From an uncultured Bacteroidales bacterium (GTDB taxonomy: Bacteria; Bacteroidota; Bacteroidia; Bacteroidales; Muribaculaceae), in contig CADBBK010000001.1 of the NCBI GenBank assembly GCA_902792895.1, forward strand, positions 124,001-188,000: a stretch of 64,000 nucleotides of DNA, written 5' to 3'. The translations under genes and the position numbers were made by a program. The first letter of the stretch is position 1. Every line of letters begins with the position of its first letter. The notes under the pieces are model-generated. The model did not search any database and was not told the origin of the DNA. It saw only the letters and a list, made by a program, of their open reading frames with translations. Positions 36,712 through 46,051 of this stretch are shown in pieces.

Positions 36712-39174
36712 ATGCCCAGATTTGCCGAAACCCTGCTGCCACTCGCCCTTCCAGGCACCTACACCTATCGTATCCCCGATGGTATGCAGGTGTCCATCGG
36801 CATGCGTGTGCTGGTGCCGTTTGGCCGTAAGAAGATATTCACCGCCATCGTGCTGATGACACACGAGCGCGAGCCTCAGGGCTACGAAGTGAAAGAAATC
36901 CTGAGTACCCTCGACGACAAGCCCATCGTGCGCCATCCTCAATTGGATTTCTGGCAATGGATAGCGGACTATTACCTGTGCACAGTGGGTGAGGTATACA
37001 AGGCCGCACTGCCGTCAGGCCTGAAGGTCGAGAGTGAGACCACCATCAGCGTCAACTCGGACTTCGAAGAGAGCTATCCTGGCCAGTTGAGCGACCACGA
37101 GCGCGTCATAATGGACTTCACGGCCCAGCGTGGACGCGTTCAGATTGCCGAAATTGCACACGCAACCGGATTCAAAACCGTAGAACGAAATGTCAGCCAC
37201 TTGTTGGACATGGATGCGCTGCATGTGAGCGAGCGCGTTGTGGACAACTATCGCCCTAAGACTGAGGCATGTGTGCGTCTTGCCATCACTCGTGAAGACG
37301 AGGAAAAACTGCATCAATTCTTTGACCAGTTAAAACGGGCACCTAAGCAGGAAGCGCTGCTGCTCGCCTACCTGGACATGTCGCGGTGGCTGCAAAGCGG
37401 TGACGTCAAGGAAGTGAGCAAAGAAAATCTGCTGAAGCGTGCTGCCGTTAGTGGTGCCGTGCTCAATGAGGCCGTCAAACGCGGTCTATTTGAAATCTAC
37501 AAGAAAGAAATCAACCGCTTTGCCGATTTGGGGACCGTTCTCGAGGAACCGCCCATGCTCAGCACCGAGCAACGCCGCGCCTACGAGGAAATACACCAGT
37601 CTATGCGCCAGCATGCCATCACCCTGCTGCACGGGGTGACCAGCAGTGGTAAGACCTCCATCTACATGCACCTCATCGCCGATGCCCTGCGCCTGGGCAA
37701 GCAAGTGCTTTATCTGGTACCCGAGATAGCGCTGACTACCCAATTGACGCACCGGCTGAGGCGCGTATTCGGCGATAAACTGCTGATATACCACTCGCGA
37801 TTCAGCGACAACGAGCGCGTGGACATCTGGAAACGGCTGCTTGACACCAGTGAGCCCTGTGTTATCATCGGAGTACGCTCATCGGTGTTCCTCCCCTACT
37901 CCAACCTGGGCCTTGTCATCGTCGACGAGGAGCATGACAGCAGCTACAAGCAACAAGATCCAGCACCGCGCTACAACGGCCGCAACGCAGCTCTGATGCT
38001 CGCCCGAATGCATGGAGCCAAGACCATATTGGGATCGGCCACACCGGCCATCGAGGTTTACCATCATGCGCTGTCAGGTCATTATGGGCTGGTCAAACTG
38101 CTGACACGCTACGGGGACATCCAGATGCCTGAGGTCAAAGTCATTGACACCATCGATGCCCGCAAACGGCGCGAGATGAGCCACCTGTTCAGCAACGAGC
38201 TCATCGCCGAATGCCGCAAGGCCTTGAAAGACGGAGAACAAGTCATACTGTTCCAAAACCGCCGTGGCTACTCGCCCATGGTGCGCTGCAAGGAGTGCGG
38301 TAGTGTGCCCAAATGCGAGAATTGCGATGTGTCGCTCACTTTCCACAAACACAGCCGCAGCCTGGTGTGCCATTACTGCGGTTACACCATCCCGCTGCCC
38401 GACCTGTGCCCCGCCTGCCAACTGCCCGGTCTGGAGATCGTCGGCTACGGCACCGAGCGCATCGAGGACGACATCGAAGCCCTGTTCCCTGGCGAGAAGA
38501 TTTCGCGCATGGACCTGGATACCACGCGCAGCAAGAACAGCTACGACCGCATTATCGACGAGTTCTCACAACACCGCACCAATATCCTGGTAGGTACACA
38601 GATGGTCACCAAGGGATTGGACTTTGACGCGGTGAGCATCGTGGGCATCCTCAACGCCGACACGATGATCAACTTCCCGGACTTCCGCAGCCATGAGCGA
38701 GCCTTTGACATGCTCGAGCAGGTATCGGGGCGCGCAGGCCGAGCCCACAAGCAGGGTAAGGTCATCATCCAGACCAGCAACCCCGAGCACGATGTCATCA
38801 AGTTTGTGCAGGCCCATGACTACGAGGGCTTTTACCAGCACGAACTGGCTGATCGCCAGAAATTCAACTACCCACCGTTCACCAAGGTCATCAACATCTA
38901 CCTCAAGCATCGCGAGGACGCCACCGTGGGCGAGTTGGCAGTGCGTTTCAGCGGCCTGCTGCGACAGGTGTTCGGCCCCCGCGTGCTGGGCCCGATGGCG
39001 CCGGTAGTAGCACGGGTGCAGAATCTCTACATCCGCCAGATCACCCTCAAGATAGAGACCGCCGCCTCGATGACCAAGGTCAAGAAGATCCTGCGCGGCC
39101 TGTACGAGCAGATGCTCGCCGCCGACGCCCGGATGAAGGCCGCGCGCCTTTACTACGACGTCGATCCCGTATAA
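36712..39174 (+). CDS. priA: Primosomal replication restart helicase PriA
   Basis: 820 residues from ATG 36712, with a TTG four codons earlier as a poor alternative. It rebuilds collapsed replication forks. The N-terminal DNA-binding domain (ETLLPLALPGTYTYRIP, VLVPFGRKK) precedes the helicase core with P-loop HGVTSSGKTS and DEEH box. The zinc region CKECGSVPKCENC...CHYCG...CPAC contains the eight cysteines typical of PriA. VGTQMVTKGLDFD and SGRAGRA mark the second RecA lobe. Length is at the upper end for the family. Confidence 0.96.
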   Translation: MPRFAETLLPLALPGTYTYRIPDGMQVSIGMRVLVPFGRKKIFTAIVLMTHEREPQGYEVKEILSTLDDKPIVRHPQLDFWQWIADYYLCTVGEVYKAALPSGLKVESETTISVNSDFEESYPGQLSDHERVIMDFTAQRGRVQIAEIAHATGFKTVERNVSHLLDMDALHVSERVVDNYRPKTEACVRLAITREDEEKLHQFFDQLKRAPKQEALLLAYLDMSRWLQSGDVKEVSKENLLKRAAVSGAVLNEAVKRGLFEIYKKEINRFADLGTVLEEPPMLSTEQRRAYEEIHQSMRQHAITLLHGVTSSGKTSIYMHLIADALRLGKQVLYLVPEIALTTQLTHRLRRVFGDKLLIYHSRFSDNERVDIWKRLLDTSEPCVIIGVRSSVFLPYSNLGLVIVDEEHDSSYKQQDPAPRYNGRNAALMLARMHGAKTILGSATPAIEVYHHALSGHYGLVKLLTRYGDIQMPEVKVIDTIDARKRREMSHLFSNELIAECRKALKDGEQVILFQNRRGYSPMVRCKECGSVPKCENCDVSLTFHKHSRSLVCHYCGYTIPLPDLCPACQLPGLEIVGYGTERIEDDIEALFPGEKISRMDLDTTRSKNSYDRIIDEFSQHRTNILVGTQMVTKGLDFDAVSIVGILNADTMINFPDFRSHERAFDMLEQVSGRAGRAHKQGKVIIQTSNPEHDVIKFVQAHDYEGFYQHELADRQKFNYPPFTKVINIYLKHREDATVGELAVRFSGLLRQVFGPRVLGPMAPVVARVQNLYIRQITLKIETAASMTKVKKILRGLYEQMLAADARMKAARLYYDVDPV

Positions 39175-39313
39175 TTTCACGGTGTCAAAGCCATCGTCCT
39201 CGGGACGAAAGCGCACTGCGGGAAGGCTCATTTAAAAGAGGGGTAACAACGGGAATCAATGGGGTTAACAAATATTTCCACCGCTTGTTATCTGCTAATT
39301 CACGAAAAATGAG

Positions 39314-39321
39314 TAATTTTG
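39314..39321 (+). promoter_or_regulatory. -7 box of folD
   Basis: TAATTTTG, 54 bases before the folD ATG; the -33 element is poor (TCTG at 19 bases). Confidence 0.55.
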
Positions 39322-39375
39322 TGCCCGATTTTCAACAACGTGTATAACATCAATCAAAAAAAGATATAACTAAGT

Positions 39376-40254
39376 ATGATATTGATAGATGGAAAAATGA
39401 CTGCCGCTGCCATCAAGGAAGAGATCAAGGCAGAGGTTGAACAGATGATAGCTGATGGGCAGAAGCGTCCACACCTGGCTGCCGTGCTGGTGGGCCACGA
39501 TGGAGGCTCGGAGGCCTATGTGAAGAATAAAGTGATTGCCTGCGAGAAATGCGGCTTCAAATCGTCGCTCATCCGCCTGGATGAAGACACCACCGAGGAA
39601 CAACTGCTGGATTGCATCCGTGGCTTGAACGAGGATCCCGATGTTGACGGCTTCATTGTGCAGCTGCCGTTGCCCAAACACATCGATGAGCAGAAGGTCA
39701 TCAACGTGATTGACTACCGCAAGGACGTTGACGGCATCCATCCCGTGAATGCCGGCCGCATGGCCCTGGGCCTGCCGTGTTTCATCTCCGCCACACCCCT
39801 GGGCATCGTCACCCTGCTGCAGCGCTACAACATCCCCACTTCAGGAAAGAAGTGCGTGGTGCTGGGCCGCAGCAACATCGTGGGCAAGCCCATGGCACAG
39901 CTCATGCTCCAGAAGCAGTATGGCGACTCGACAGTAACCGTGTGCCACAGCCACTCGGTCACCCTCAAGGACGAGTGCCGCCAGGCTGACATCATCATCG
40001 CAGCCATCGGCCGTCCCGACTTTGTCACTGCCGACATGGTGAAGGAAGGCGCCGTTATCATCGACGTGGGCACCACCCGTGTTCCCGATGCCAACAGCAA
40101 GTCCGGTTACCGCCTGAACGGCGATGTGAAATTTGACGAGGTTGCTCCCAAGTGCTCCTACATCACCCCTGTTCCCGGCGGCGTTGGTCCCATGACCATC
40201 TGTTCGCTGATGAAGAACACGCTGGCTGCTGCAAAGAAGGAGTTTTATCGTTAA
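39376..40254 (+). CDS. folD: Bifunctional methylenetetrahydrofolate dehydrogenase/cyclohydrolase FolD
   Basis: 292 residues. FolD interconverts methylene-, methenyl- and formyl-tetrahydrofolate with NADP. Family blocks: [23 protein letters not shown] (catalytic lysine region), [37 protein letters not shown] and [11 protein letters not shown]. It is monocistronic, followed by a structured 199-base spacer before the convergent penicillin-binding protein. It supplies one-carbon units together with glyA, also in this window. Confidence 0.97.
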   Translation: MILIDGKMTAAAIKEEIKAEVEQMIADGQKRPHLAAVLVGHDGGSEAYVKNKVIACEKCGFKSSLIRLDEDTTEEQLLDCIRGLNEDPDVDGFIVQLPLPKHIDEQKVINVIDYRKDVDGIHPVNAGRMALGLPCFISATPLGIVTLLQRYNIPTSGKKCVVLGRSNIVGKPMAQLMLQKQYGDSTVTVCHSHSVTLKDECRQADIIIAAIGRPDFVTADMVKEGAVIIDVGTTRVPDANSKSGYRLNGDVKFDEVAPKCSYITPVPGGVGPMTICSLMKNTLAAAKKEFYR

Positions 40255-40256
40255 TT

Positions 40257-40294
40257 CAAGTTTCTTAAAGTAGCTGCGCCACTTTAAGAACTTG
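40257..40294 (+). repeat. Inverted repeat just after folD
   Basis: A 14-15 base-pair stem (40257-40271 with 40281-40294, one bulged base) encloses a 9-base loop, 2 bases after the folD stop. There is no T run. Confidence 0.65.
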
Positions 40295-40299
40295 AGCAG

Positions 40300-40353
40300 A
40301 ATGGATAAAGTTTAATGAATCCGGACCGATATTTTCACTAAACATTATCCATT
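40300..40353. repeat. Second inverted repeat in the folD/PBP spacer
   Basis: 15-base arms AATGGATAAAGTTTA (40300-40314) and TAAACATTATCCATT (40339-40353) pair with one mismatch over a 24-base loop. It is A/T-rich and not a terminator. Confidence 0.55.
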
Positions 40354-40410
40354 AAACAGTGAGCAAGTAATCTACTAGCGAGACATAAATCAATAGATAT
40401 CACCCAGGTT

Positions 40411-40448
40411 AACAATGAAGGCGAGCAAAAATGCTCGCCTTCATTGTT
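40411..40448. terminator. Bidirectional terminator between folD and penicillin-binding protein
   Basis: A perfect 17-base-pair stem (40411-40427 with 40432-40448) closes an AAAA loop. T runs follow on the plus side (TTTTGTTTTAG). Its left flank gives a short A run, so it can serve the minus-strand gene too. Confidence 0.85.
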
Positions 40449-40453
40449 TTGTT

Positions 40454-42913
40454 TTAGTCGAAGAGGCCCTCGACGGCTTCGTCCTGGCCACCGCCGCCAC
40501 CACCGTCGCCGCCAGCGTCTCCACCGCCGCCACCGCCGTGCCAGCTGCCGCCTCCACTGCCGTAATAGCCGCCCAGTTCATCACCACAAGCGTTGAAGCC
40601 CTTGGGGAACTCAAACTTGGTGCTCTGCTTGTATGGCAGTTGCTTGTCGTCATAAATCCACTTCATGAAGTAACCCAGGATGGGAAGGGCCGCCTCGGCA
40701 CCTTGACCCATTGCCATGCTGTTGAAGTGGATGTAGCGCTCCTCACCGCCTACCCAAACACCGGTGACCAGTTCGGGGGTGAAACCCATGAACCAACCAT
40801 CGCTGTGGAAGTTGGTGGTACCCGTCTTGCCGCCCATGTCGGCATTGATACCGTAGGCATAGCGCAGACGCGCGCCAGTACCCTCGTTCACTACATTGAG
40901 AAGCATCGAGAGCATCTTCAAGTAGGTGTCCTCGCTCATGATCTCGGTCTGGTTGCCGGTGAACTCGGCAAGCACGTTACCGCGGTTGTCGGTGATACGG
41001 GAAACATAAACCGGCTCGACACGCATGCCACCGTTAGCAAACGCCGAATAGGCAGCCACCATCTCACGCAATGATACCTCGCAAGCGCCCAGGCTCAACG
41101 CGGGCACGGGATCGAGGTAGCTCGTGATGCCGAAGCTATGCATCCACTTGGCCAACTCGTCGGGCGTCATGGTGTAATAGCCATTGCGCTCAATCCAGTT
41201 CTCACGGGTACCGCGCATGAAGCCAGCCGAGATCCAGTTCTTGGAGTAGGTCAAGGCCTGCTTCAGCGACATGCCGCCACCGCTACCCTCATTGGCTGGA
41301 TTGTAGACCTCGTTATGCCAGATGATGTTGGGGGCGCCGCCAGGCCTCGTCGAGCAAGGCGTCAGACCACCGAACTCGATGGCTTGGGAATATACAAAAG
41401 GTTTTACTGTCGAACCAATCTGACGACGGCCTGTCGATACCATGTCATACTTGAAGAAGCGGAAGTTGGGACCACCCACATAGGCCTTAACGTAGCCCGT
41501 GACGGGGTCCATCGACATCATGGCACAGCGCAGGAACGACTTGGTGTAGAGCAGCGAGTCGAGCGGAGACATCTGCGCATCAAAGCCACCATCGTAGTTG
41601 AACAGGTGCATCTGCACAGGTTTCTTGAAGTTGTCCATGATCTCGGCGTCGCTCAGGCCCTCTTTCTTGAGAACACGGTAGCGCTCGCTGTGACGGATGG
41701 CGGCATTGATCAGCGCCTGCTTGCCAGCACTGGACAGCTCATTGCGGTTGTTGGTGTAAGGATTCTTGGTACCTCCGCGCTCACGCAGGAAAGCGGGCTG
41801 CAAGGTCTTGCTCATGTGCTTGTGCACAGCCTTCTCGGCATAATCCTGCATGCGAGAGTCGATGGTGGTGTAGATCTTGAGACCGTCGGTATAGATATCA
41901 TAATGTGAACCGTCGGGCTTGCTGTTCTTGTTACACCAGCCATAGAGCGGATTCACCTCCCAAGCCACCGAGTCGTCGATGAAGGCCTGCTGGTTCCATG
42001 ACGGATAGTCGCTGCGTTTGGGCTTCTTGGCGCTCATCACGCGGCGCAGTTCCTCGCGGAAGTAGGGCGCCGGTCCATCGTTGTGGTCCAGTTTCTTGAA
42101 ATTGATGACCAGGGGCAAAGTCTTGAGCTGCTCACACTCGGCCTCGCTCAGGTAGCCCGCCTTGACCATCTGCTCGAAGACCACATTGCGGCGTTGACGC
42201 GTGCGCTCACCATAGCGCACAGGGTTGTAATAGGACGGGTTCTTGCACATGCCCACCAGCGTTGCGGCCTCCTGAATGTTCAGGTCCTTGGGGTCCTTAC
42301 CGAAGTAAACCTCGGACGCCATCTTGATGCCCACGGCATTGTTGAGGAAGTCAAACTGGTTGAAGTACATCTTGATGATCTCGTCCTTGGTGTAATAGCG
42401 CTCAAGCTTGACTGCAATCACCCACTCCACGGGTTTCTTCAACGCACGCTCAAAGATGTTGTGGCTCTCAGGCGAATATAACTGCTTGGCCAACTGCTGA
42501 GTGATGGTACTGCCACCACCGGCGCTCTTCTGGCCCATGAGAACGCGCTTGATGATGGCACGTCCGATGGCCTTCACGTCAACGCCCGAGTGCTCGTCAA
42601 ATCGAGAGTCCTCGGTGGCGATGAGCGCGTCGGTCAAGTGGGGCGACATTTCGTCAAAGTCCACATAGATGCGGTTACTGCGGCTGCGGTAATAGCGTCC
42701 CATCTCCACGCCATCGGCGCTATAGATGGTCGATGCAAACTTGTCGGTAGGATTCTTCAATTGGTCGATGGGCGGCATGTAGCCAATCACACCATTGTAA
42801 ATCAACACAAACAACAACACAACCAACCCCACGAAGATGGCAAATCCTGTCCACATCTTGCGGGCAATGCTGCGGCTCTTGTTTTTCTTCTTTCCAGTAG
42901 TCGTTTCGCTCAT
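40454..42913 (-). CDS. Class A penicillin-binding protein (PBP1A type) with glycine-rich tail
   Basis: 819 residues. A cytoplasmic basic N-terminus and one membrane segment (about 22-42) precede the GT51 glycosyltransferase, seen in EDSRFDEHSGVD, GGSTITQQLAKQLY and KLERYYTKDEIIKMYFNQ. The transpeptidase shows the catalytic serine in IGSTVKPF, YSKNW as the second motif and GKTGTTNFHSDGWF as the third. It polymerises and cross-links peptidoglycan. The last 40 residues are almost all glycine with a few D, S and H, an unusual low-complexity tail. Other class A PBPs end without it. Convergent with folD. Confidence 0.94.
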   Translation of the reverse strand: MSETTTGKKKNKSRSIARKMWTGFAIFVGLVVLLFVLIYNGVIGYMPPIDQLKNPTDKFASTIYSADGVEMGRYYRSRSNRIYVDFDEMSPHLTDALIATEDSRFDEHSGVDVKAIGRAIIKRVLMGQKSAGGGSTITQQLAKQLYSPESHNIFERALKKPVEWVIAVKLERYYTKDEIIKMYFNQFDFLNNAVGIKMASEVYFGKDPKDLNIQEAATLVGMCKNPSYYNPVRYGERTRQRRNVVFEQMVKAGYLSEAECEQLKTLPLVINFKKLDHNDGPAPYFREELRRVMSAKKPKRSDYPSWNQQAFIDDSVAWEVNPLYGWCNKNSKPDGSHYDIYTDGLKIYTTIDSRMQDYAEKAVHKHMSKTLQPAFLRERGGTKNPYTNNRNELSSAGKQALINAAIRHSERYRVLKKEGLSDAEIMDNFKKPVQMHLFNYDGGFDAQMSPLDSLLYTKSFLRCAMMSMDPVTGYVKAYVGGPNFRFFKYDMVSTGRRQIGSTVKPFVYSQAIEFGGLTPCSTRPGGAPNIIWHNEVYNPANEGSGGGMSLKQALTYSKNWISAGFMRGTRENWIERNGYYTMTPDELAKWMHSFGITSYLDPVPALSLGACEVSLREMVAAYSAFANGGMRVEPVYVSRITDNRGNVLAEFTGNQTEIMSEDTYLKMLSMLLNVVNEGTGARLRYAYGINADMGGKTGTTNFHSDGWFMGFTPELVTGVWVGGEERYIHFNSMAMGQGAEAALPILGYFMKWIYDDKQLPYKQSTKFEFPKGFNACGDELGGYYGSGGGSWHGGGGGGDAGGDGGGGGGQDEAVEGLFD

Positions 42914-42997
42914 ATCTTGGTATTTTTATATGCAATAACATGTTATCATTCAACCCATTGAACCAAATCAGCAGGCAAAATGACAATTATCAAACTG

Positions 42998-43005
42998 CAA
43001 ATATA
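42998..43005 (-). promoter_or_regulatory. -7 box of the penicillin-binding protein gene
   Basis: TATATTTG on the minus strand, 84 bases before the ATG; no clear -33. Confidence 0.5.
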
Positions 43006-43129
43006 GTAAATAGTTTTCAGTTTTCGGTTTTAATTCAGATTTTTGTGGCGCAGCAGCCTGCAAAAAGCAAAAAAATGGCAAATCCCCCTTAACGCGGCAA
43101 AAAATAGTGTCAATATATTTGAAAAGTAG

Positions 43130-43137
43130 TACTTTTG
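43130..43137 (+). promoter_or_regulatory. -7 box just before the DMT transporter start
   Basis: TACTTTTG, followed by the ATG after 5 bases; a second candidate, TATATTTG, lies at 43114-43121. Confidence 0.5.
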
Positions 43138-43142
43138 TGCCC

Positions 43143-44069
43143 ATGCAATACGTTGGAGAACTGATTTCGATAGGAGTGGCCTTCTCGTGGACAGCGACGG
43201 CGCTGTTAAGCGAGTTTGGCAGCAAGCGCATGGGCAACCTGACGCTGAACCTGATGCGCATGGTGATTGCCCTCATTTTCTCATGTATCATGTTTTGGGC
43301 CTTGTCGGGTTCTCCCCTGCCCGCTGGTGCCAGCAATGAGGCCTACCTGTGGATGTTGCTGTCCGGTCTGGTGGGCTATGTCATCGGTGACTTTTGCCTG
43401 TTCCAGTGCTACATTATCATCGGCTCGAAGTTCGGTCAACTGTTCATGACGCTGGCGCCCATCACGGCCGCCATCATGGCCTGGTTCACGCTAGGCCAGG
43501 AAATCCGCCCCACCGCTATCCTTGCCATGATTGTCACGCTGGCGGGTATTGCCATTACCGTGCTGGGACGCGGCGATGACCACAAACTGTCGCTCAAACT
43601 GCCGCTGGCAGGTGTACTGTTTGCCATCGGCGCTGCTGTATGCCAAGGCGTTGGGCTGGTGTTGAGCAAAATAGGCATGGACCACTACGAGGCTACGCTC
43701 ACGACCGACCTCGCCGGGTGGATGCTGCCGTTCCATGCCAATTTCTTCCGCTGCATTGCAGGAACAATCGGTTTCACGATTCTCATGGCATTTAAGGACG
43801 GTTTCAAGCCACTGGCCAAGGGCGTGAAGGACCGTGTGGGAATGACAACTGCCATAGCGACGACCATTTTCGGGCCGTTTGTCGGCGTGGGCGCATCGTT
43901 GCTCGCTGTGCAATATACCGCTGCCGGCATTGCCAGTACACTGATGGCGCTGACACCCATCATCATCATCCTGCCGGCATGGTGGCTCTTCAAGCAGCCT
44001 ATCACCATGAAGAGCCTGCTGGGTGCACTGATATCGGTCATCGGTGTTTCGCTCTTCTTCCTGCTCTAA
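43143..44069 (+). CDS. EamA/DMT-family transporter
   Basis: 308 residues from ATG 43143, ten predicted membrane segments in two repeats of five. The first EamA repeat includes SIGVAFSWTATALLSEFGSKR and FMTLAPITAAIMAWFTLGQE; the second includes ASTLMALTPIIIILPAWWLFKQPI. Members export or import metabolites such as amino acids or purines; no substrate is implied here. The next internal Met is residue 31, inside the first repeat, so the start at 43143 is needed even though it lies 5 bases from a -7 box. Confidence 0.9.
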   Translation: MQYVGELISIGVAFSWTATALLSEFGSKRMGNLTLNLMRMVIALIFSCIMFWALSGSPLPAGASNEAYLWMLLSGLVGYVIGDFCLFQCYIIIGSKFGQLFMTLAPITAAIMAWFTLGQEIRPTAILAMIVTLAGIAITVLGRGDDHKLSLKLPLAGVLFAIGAAVCQGVGLVLSKIGMDHYEATLTTDLAGWMLPFHANFFRCIAGTIGFTILMAFKDGFKPLAKGVKDRVGMTTAIATTIFGPFVGVGASLLAVQYTAAGIASTLMALTPIIIILPAWWLFKQPITMKSLLGALISVIGVSLFFLL

Positions 44070-44102
44070 TATTCAAGCACTTACTTCATCATCTTTGATA
44101 CA

Positions 44103-44140
44103 CAAAAAGCATCCGACCTGCCGTGAAGCAAGCCGGACGC
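44103..44140 (-). terminator. Terminator of the small lipoprotein gene
   Basis: Minus strand: a 13-base-pair stem with three wobble pairs (44140-44128 with 44121-44109) followed by TTTTTGTG, 20 bases after the stop. Confidence 0.8.
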
Positions 44141-44159
44141 CTGATGAGTGTAGGTTAAG

Positions 44160-44591
44160 TTACTCTTTGGTCTTGGGCGGGAACTTGGCTCTGATTTCCT
44201 CGGGGGTAGCCTTGAACAAGTCCAACGTTCCTCCGGTCTTGGTGCCTTTAGCCACCACGTAGAAACCTTTGCCTTCATCAGAGCAAGCCTGCATAAAATC
44301 CGTCATGTCAGGATTATCAACGAACATCGATTTTAATGATTCAGCAATAGCAGGTGCAATGGCCTGCACAAGCGGATTGCCCAGTTCAAACTCAGTCTCA
44401 TCGGCAGCGCAGTCAAGCAGAACATAATCATCAACAATACTAATGTCAGTCATTGAAAATCCATTTCCCAAATCCTCCGGCATCTGGCCTTTAAACTCAG
44501 TGATGTAATCATTAAGGGAAGGATCGGAACAGCTCACAGACACTACCGCCAACAACAGCAACAAAAAACTCAAAAATGTTATTCTTTTCAT
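44160..44591 (-). CDS. Small lipoprotein of unknown function
   Basis: 143 residues. Lipobox VSVSC gives Cys21. The mature domain is acidic, with SMTDISIVDDYVLLDCAADE, then a helical stretch AIAPAIAESLKSMF and DMTDFMQACSDEGKGFYVVAKG. It has no recognised domain. It has its own -7 box (TATTTTTG at 44661-44654) and terminator, so it is monocistronic. Confidence 0.75.
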   Translation of the reverse strand: MKRITFLSFLLLLLAVVSVSCSDPSLNDYITEFKGQMPEDLGNGFSMTDISIVDDYVLLDCAADETEFELGNPLVQAIAPAIAESLKSMFVDNPDMTDFMQACSDEGKGFYVVAKGTKTGGTLDLFKATPEEIRAKFPPKTKE

Positions 44592-44653
44592 AATTTCAAT
44601 ACCCTAGGATATGTGTCGGGCACAACAATAAATGAATAAAACTGATTGCACTG

Positions 44654-44661
44654 CAAAAATA
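44654..44661 (-). promoter_or_regulatory. -7 box of the small lipoprotein gene
   Basis: TATTTTTG on the minus strand, 62 bases before the ATG; -33 element not evident. Confidence 0.45.
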
Positions 44662-44725
44662 CAACAATTTTGGAATTTATTGTAACAATATTGTAAAAAG
44701 AACAACAAAAAAATGCAAAGGTCTG

Positions 44726-46033
44726 TCAGGCCTTGGAGAGCAGCAGACGCTTAAAGGCCGTGAAACCGTTAGTCATCTTCTTGACACGCATTTCACCACC
44801 CAGGAAACGTGCCAACTGGGGAGGCATGGGCACAGGCTCCTCGATGATGTTCTCCATCAGGTGCTGCAGCTTGGCAGGATGGGCTGTTGCCAGCACTACA
44901 CCAGTCTCACCAGGCTGGAGGTCCTCGCCCAAGGCGCGATAGGCCACTGCCGTGTGCGGATCAAGCAGATAGCCCTCGTCATCATAGGTGCGCAGGATGG
45001 TATCGATGATCTGGTTGTCGTCGTAGCTATAGGCATGGATGTGACGGCAGATGTTCTCATGCGAACCCAACAAATCCACGATGCGCCCGAAGTTGTTGGG
45101 ACAACCGGCATCGAGTGCCGGAGCGATGCTGTATTGCGTGGGCTTGGGCGTAAAGACACCCGTCTTGACGTAGTTGTAGAAAATATTGTTCTGGTTCTCT
45201 ACACTAATGAAACGCTTGACAGGCAGGCCCATCAACTGGGCCGTCAAGCCACTGGCAAGGTTACCCAGGTTGGAACACGGCACTGCCATCACCAGATTGT
45301 CCACATCGACCTGTTGACGCACCAACTGGACGTAGGCCCAGAAGTAGTATATCATCTGCGGGACGATGCGCGCATAGTTGATGGACATGGCACTGGTGAG
45401 GCGCATGGCATCGTTAAGTTCAGCATCCATGAAAGCCTCCTCGACCAATGACTTGCAGTCATCGAAGGTGCCATTGATCTCGATGGCCGTCACATTACCA
45501 CCCAAGGTCGCGAACTGCGCTTTCTGGATCTTGTTGACCTCACCACGTGGATAGAGGACATAGACCCTCACGCCAGGCATACCCCAGAAACTGTTGGCCA
45601 CCGCACTGCCAGTGTCACCACTGGTGGGCACCAGGACATTGAGCGTTGTCCACTCGGGATGCCGCGTACGGTAATAGTTGAGCATCCTCGCCATGAAGCG
45701 GGTGCCCACGTCCTTGAAGGCCATCGTCGGGCCATGGAAAAGCTCGAGCACATAGTTGCCGTTGCGCGTCTTGACCAGAGGGATGTCGAAGTCAAAGGCC
45801 TCGAAGACGATGTCATGCAACACATCGGCAGGAATATCGTTGTTCAGCGCCCACGAAGCGACAGCATAGGCCACCTCCTGCAACGTCATCGCACTCATGT
45901 TGCTCAGGAAGGCCTTGGGCAGACGCAGGAGCCGATCGGGCATGTAGAGTCCCCCATCAGGGGCCAAGCCGCTGATGACAGCCAACTCCAACGAAGCCGT
46001 GTGCTGATGGTTATTAGTGCTGTGGTAGAGCAT
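44726..46033 (-). CDS. thrC: Threonine synthase ThrC
   Basis: 435 residues. ThrC converts O-phosphohomoserine to threonine with PLP. The PLP lysine is in GPTMAFKDVGTRF; VPTSGDTGSAVANSF is the phosphate-binding loop; the start YHSTNNHQHTASLELAVISGLAPDGGLYMP is the family signature. Length is normal. It starts 18 bases after the aspartate kinase gene, so the pair is co-transcribed. Homoserine dehydrogenase and homoserine kinase are not in this cluster. Confidence 0.95.
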   Translation of the reverse strand: MLYHSTNNHQHTASLELAVISGLAPDGGLYMPDRLLRLPKAFLSNMSAMTLQEVAYAVASWALNNDIPADVLHDIVFEAFDFDIPLVKTRNGNYVLELFHGPTMAFKDVGTRFMARMLNYYRTRHPEWTTLNVLVPTSGDTGSAVANSFWGMPGVRVYVLYPRGEVNKIQKAQFATLGGNVTAIEINGTFDDCKSLVEEAFMDAELNDAMRLTSAMSINYARIVPQMIYYFWAYVQLVRQQVDVDNLVMAVPCSNLGNLASGLTAQLMGLPVKRFISVENQNNIFYNYVKTGVFTPKPTQYSIAPALDAGCPNNFGRIVDLLGSHENICRHIHAYSYDDNQIIDTILRTYDDEGYLLDPHTAVAYRALGEDLQPGETGVVLATAHPAKLQHLMENIIEEPVPMPPQLARFLGGEMRVKKMTNGFTAFKRLLLSKA

Positions 46034-46051
46034 TTGTTCGGTAGCTAGTCA

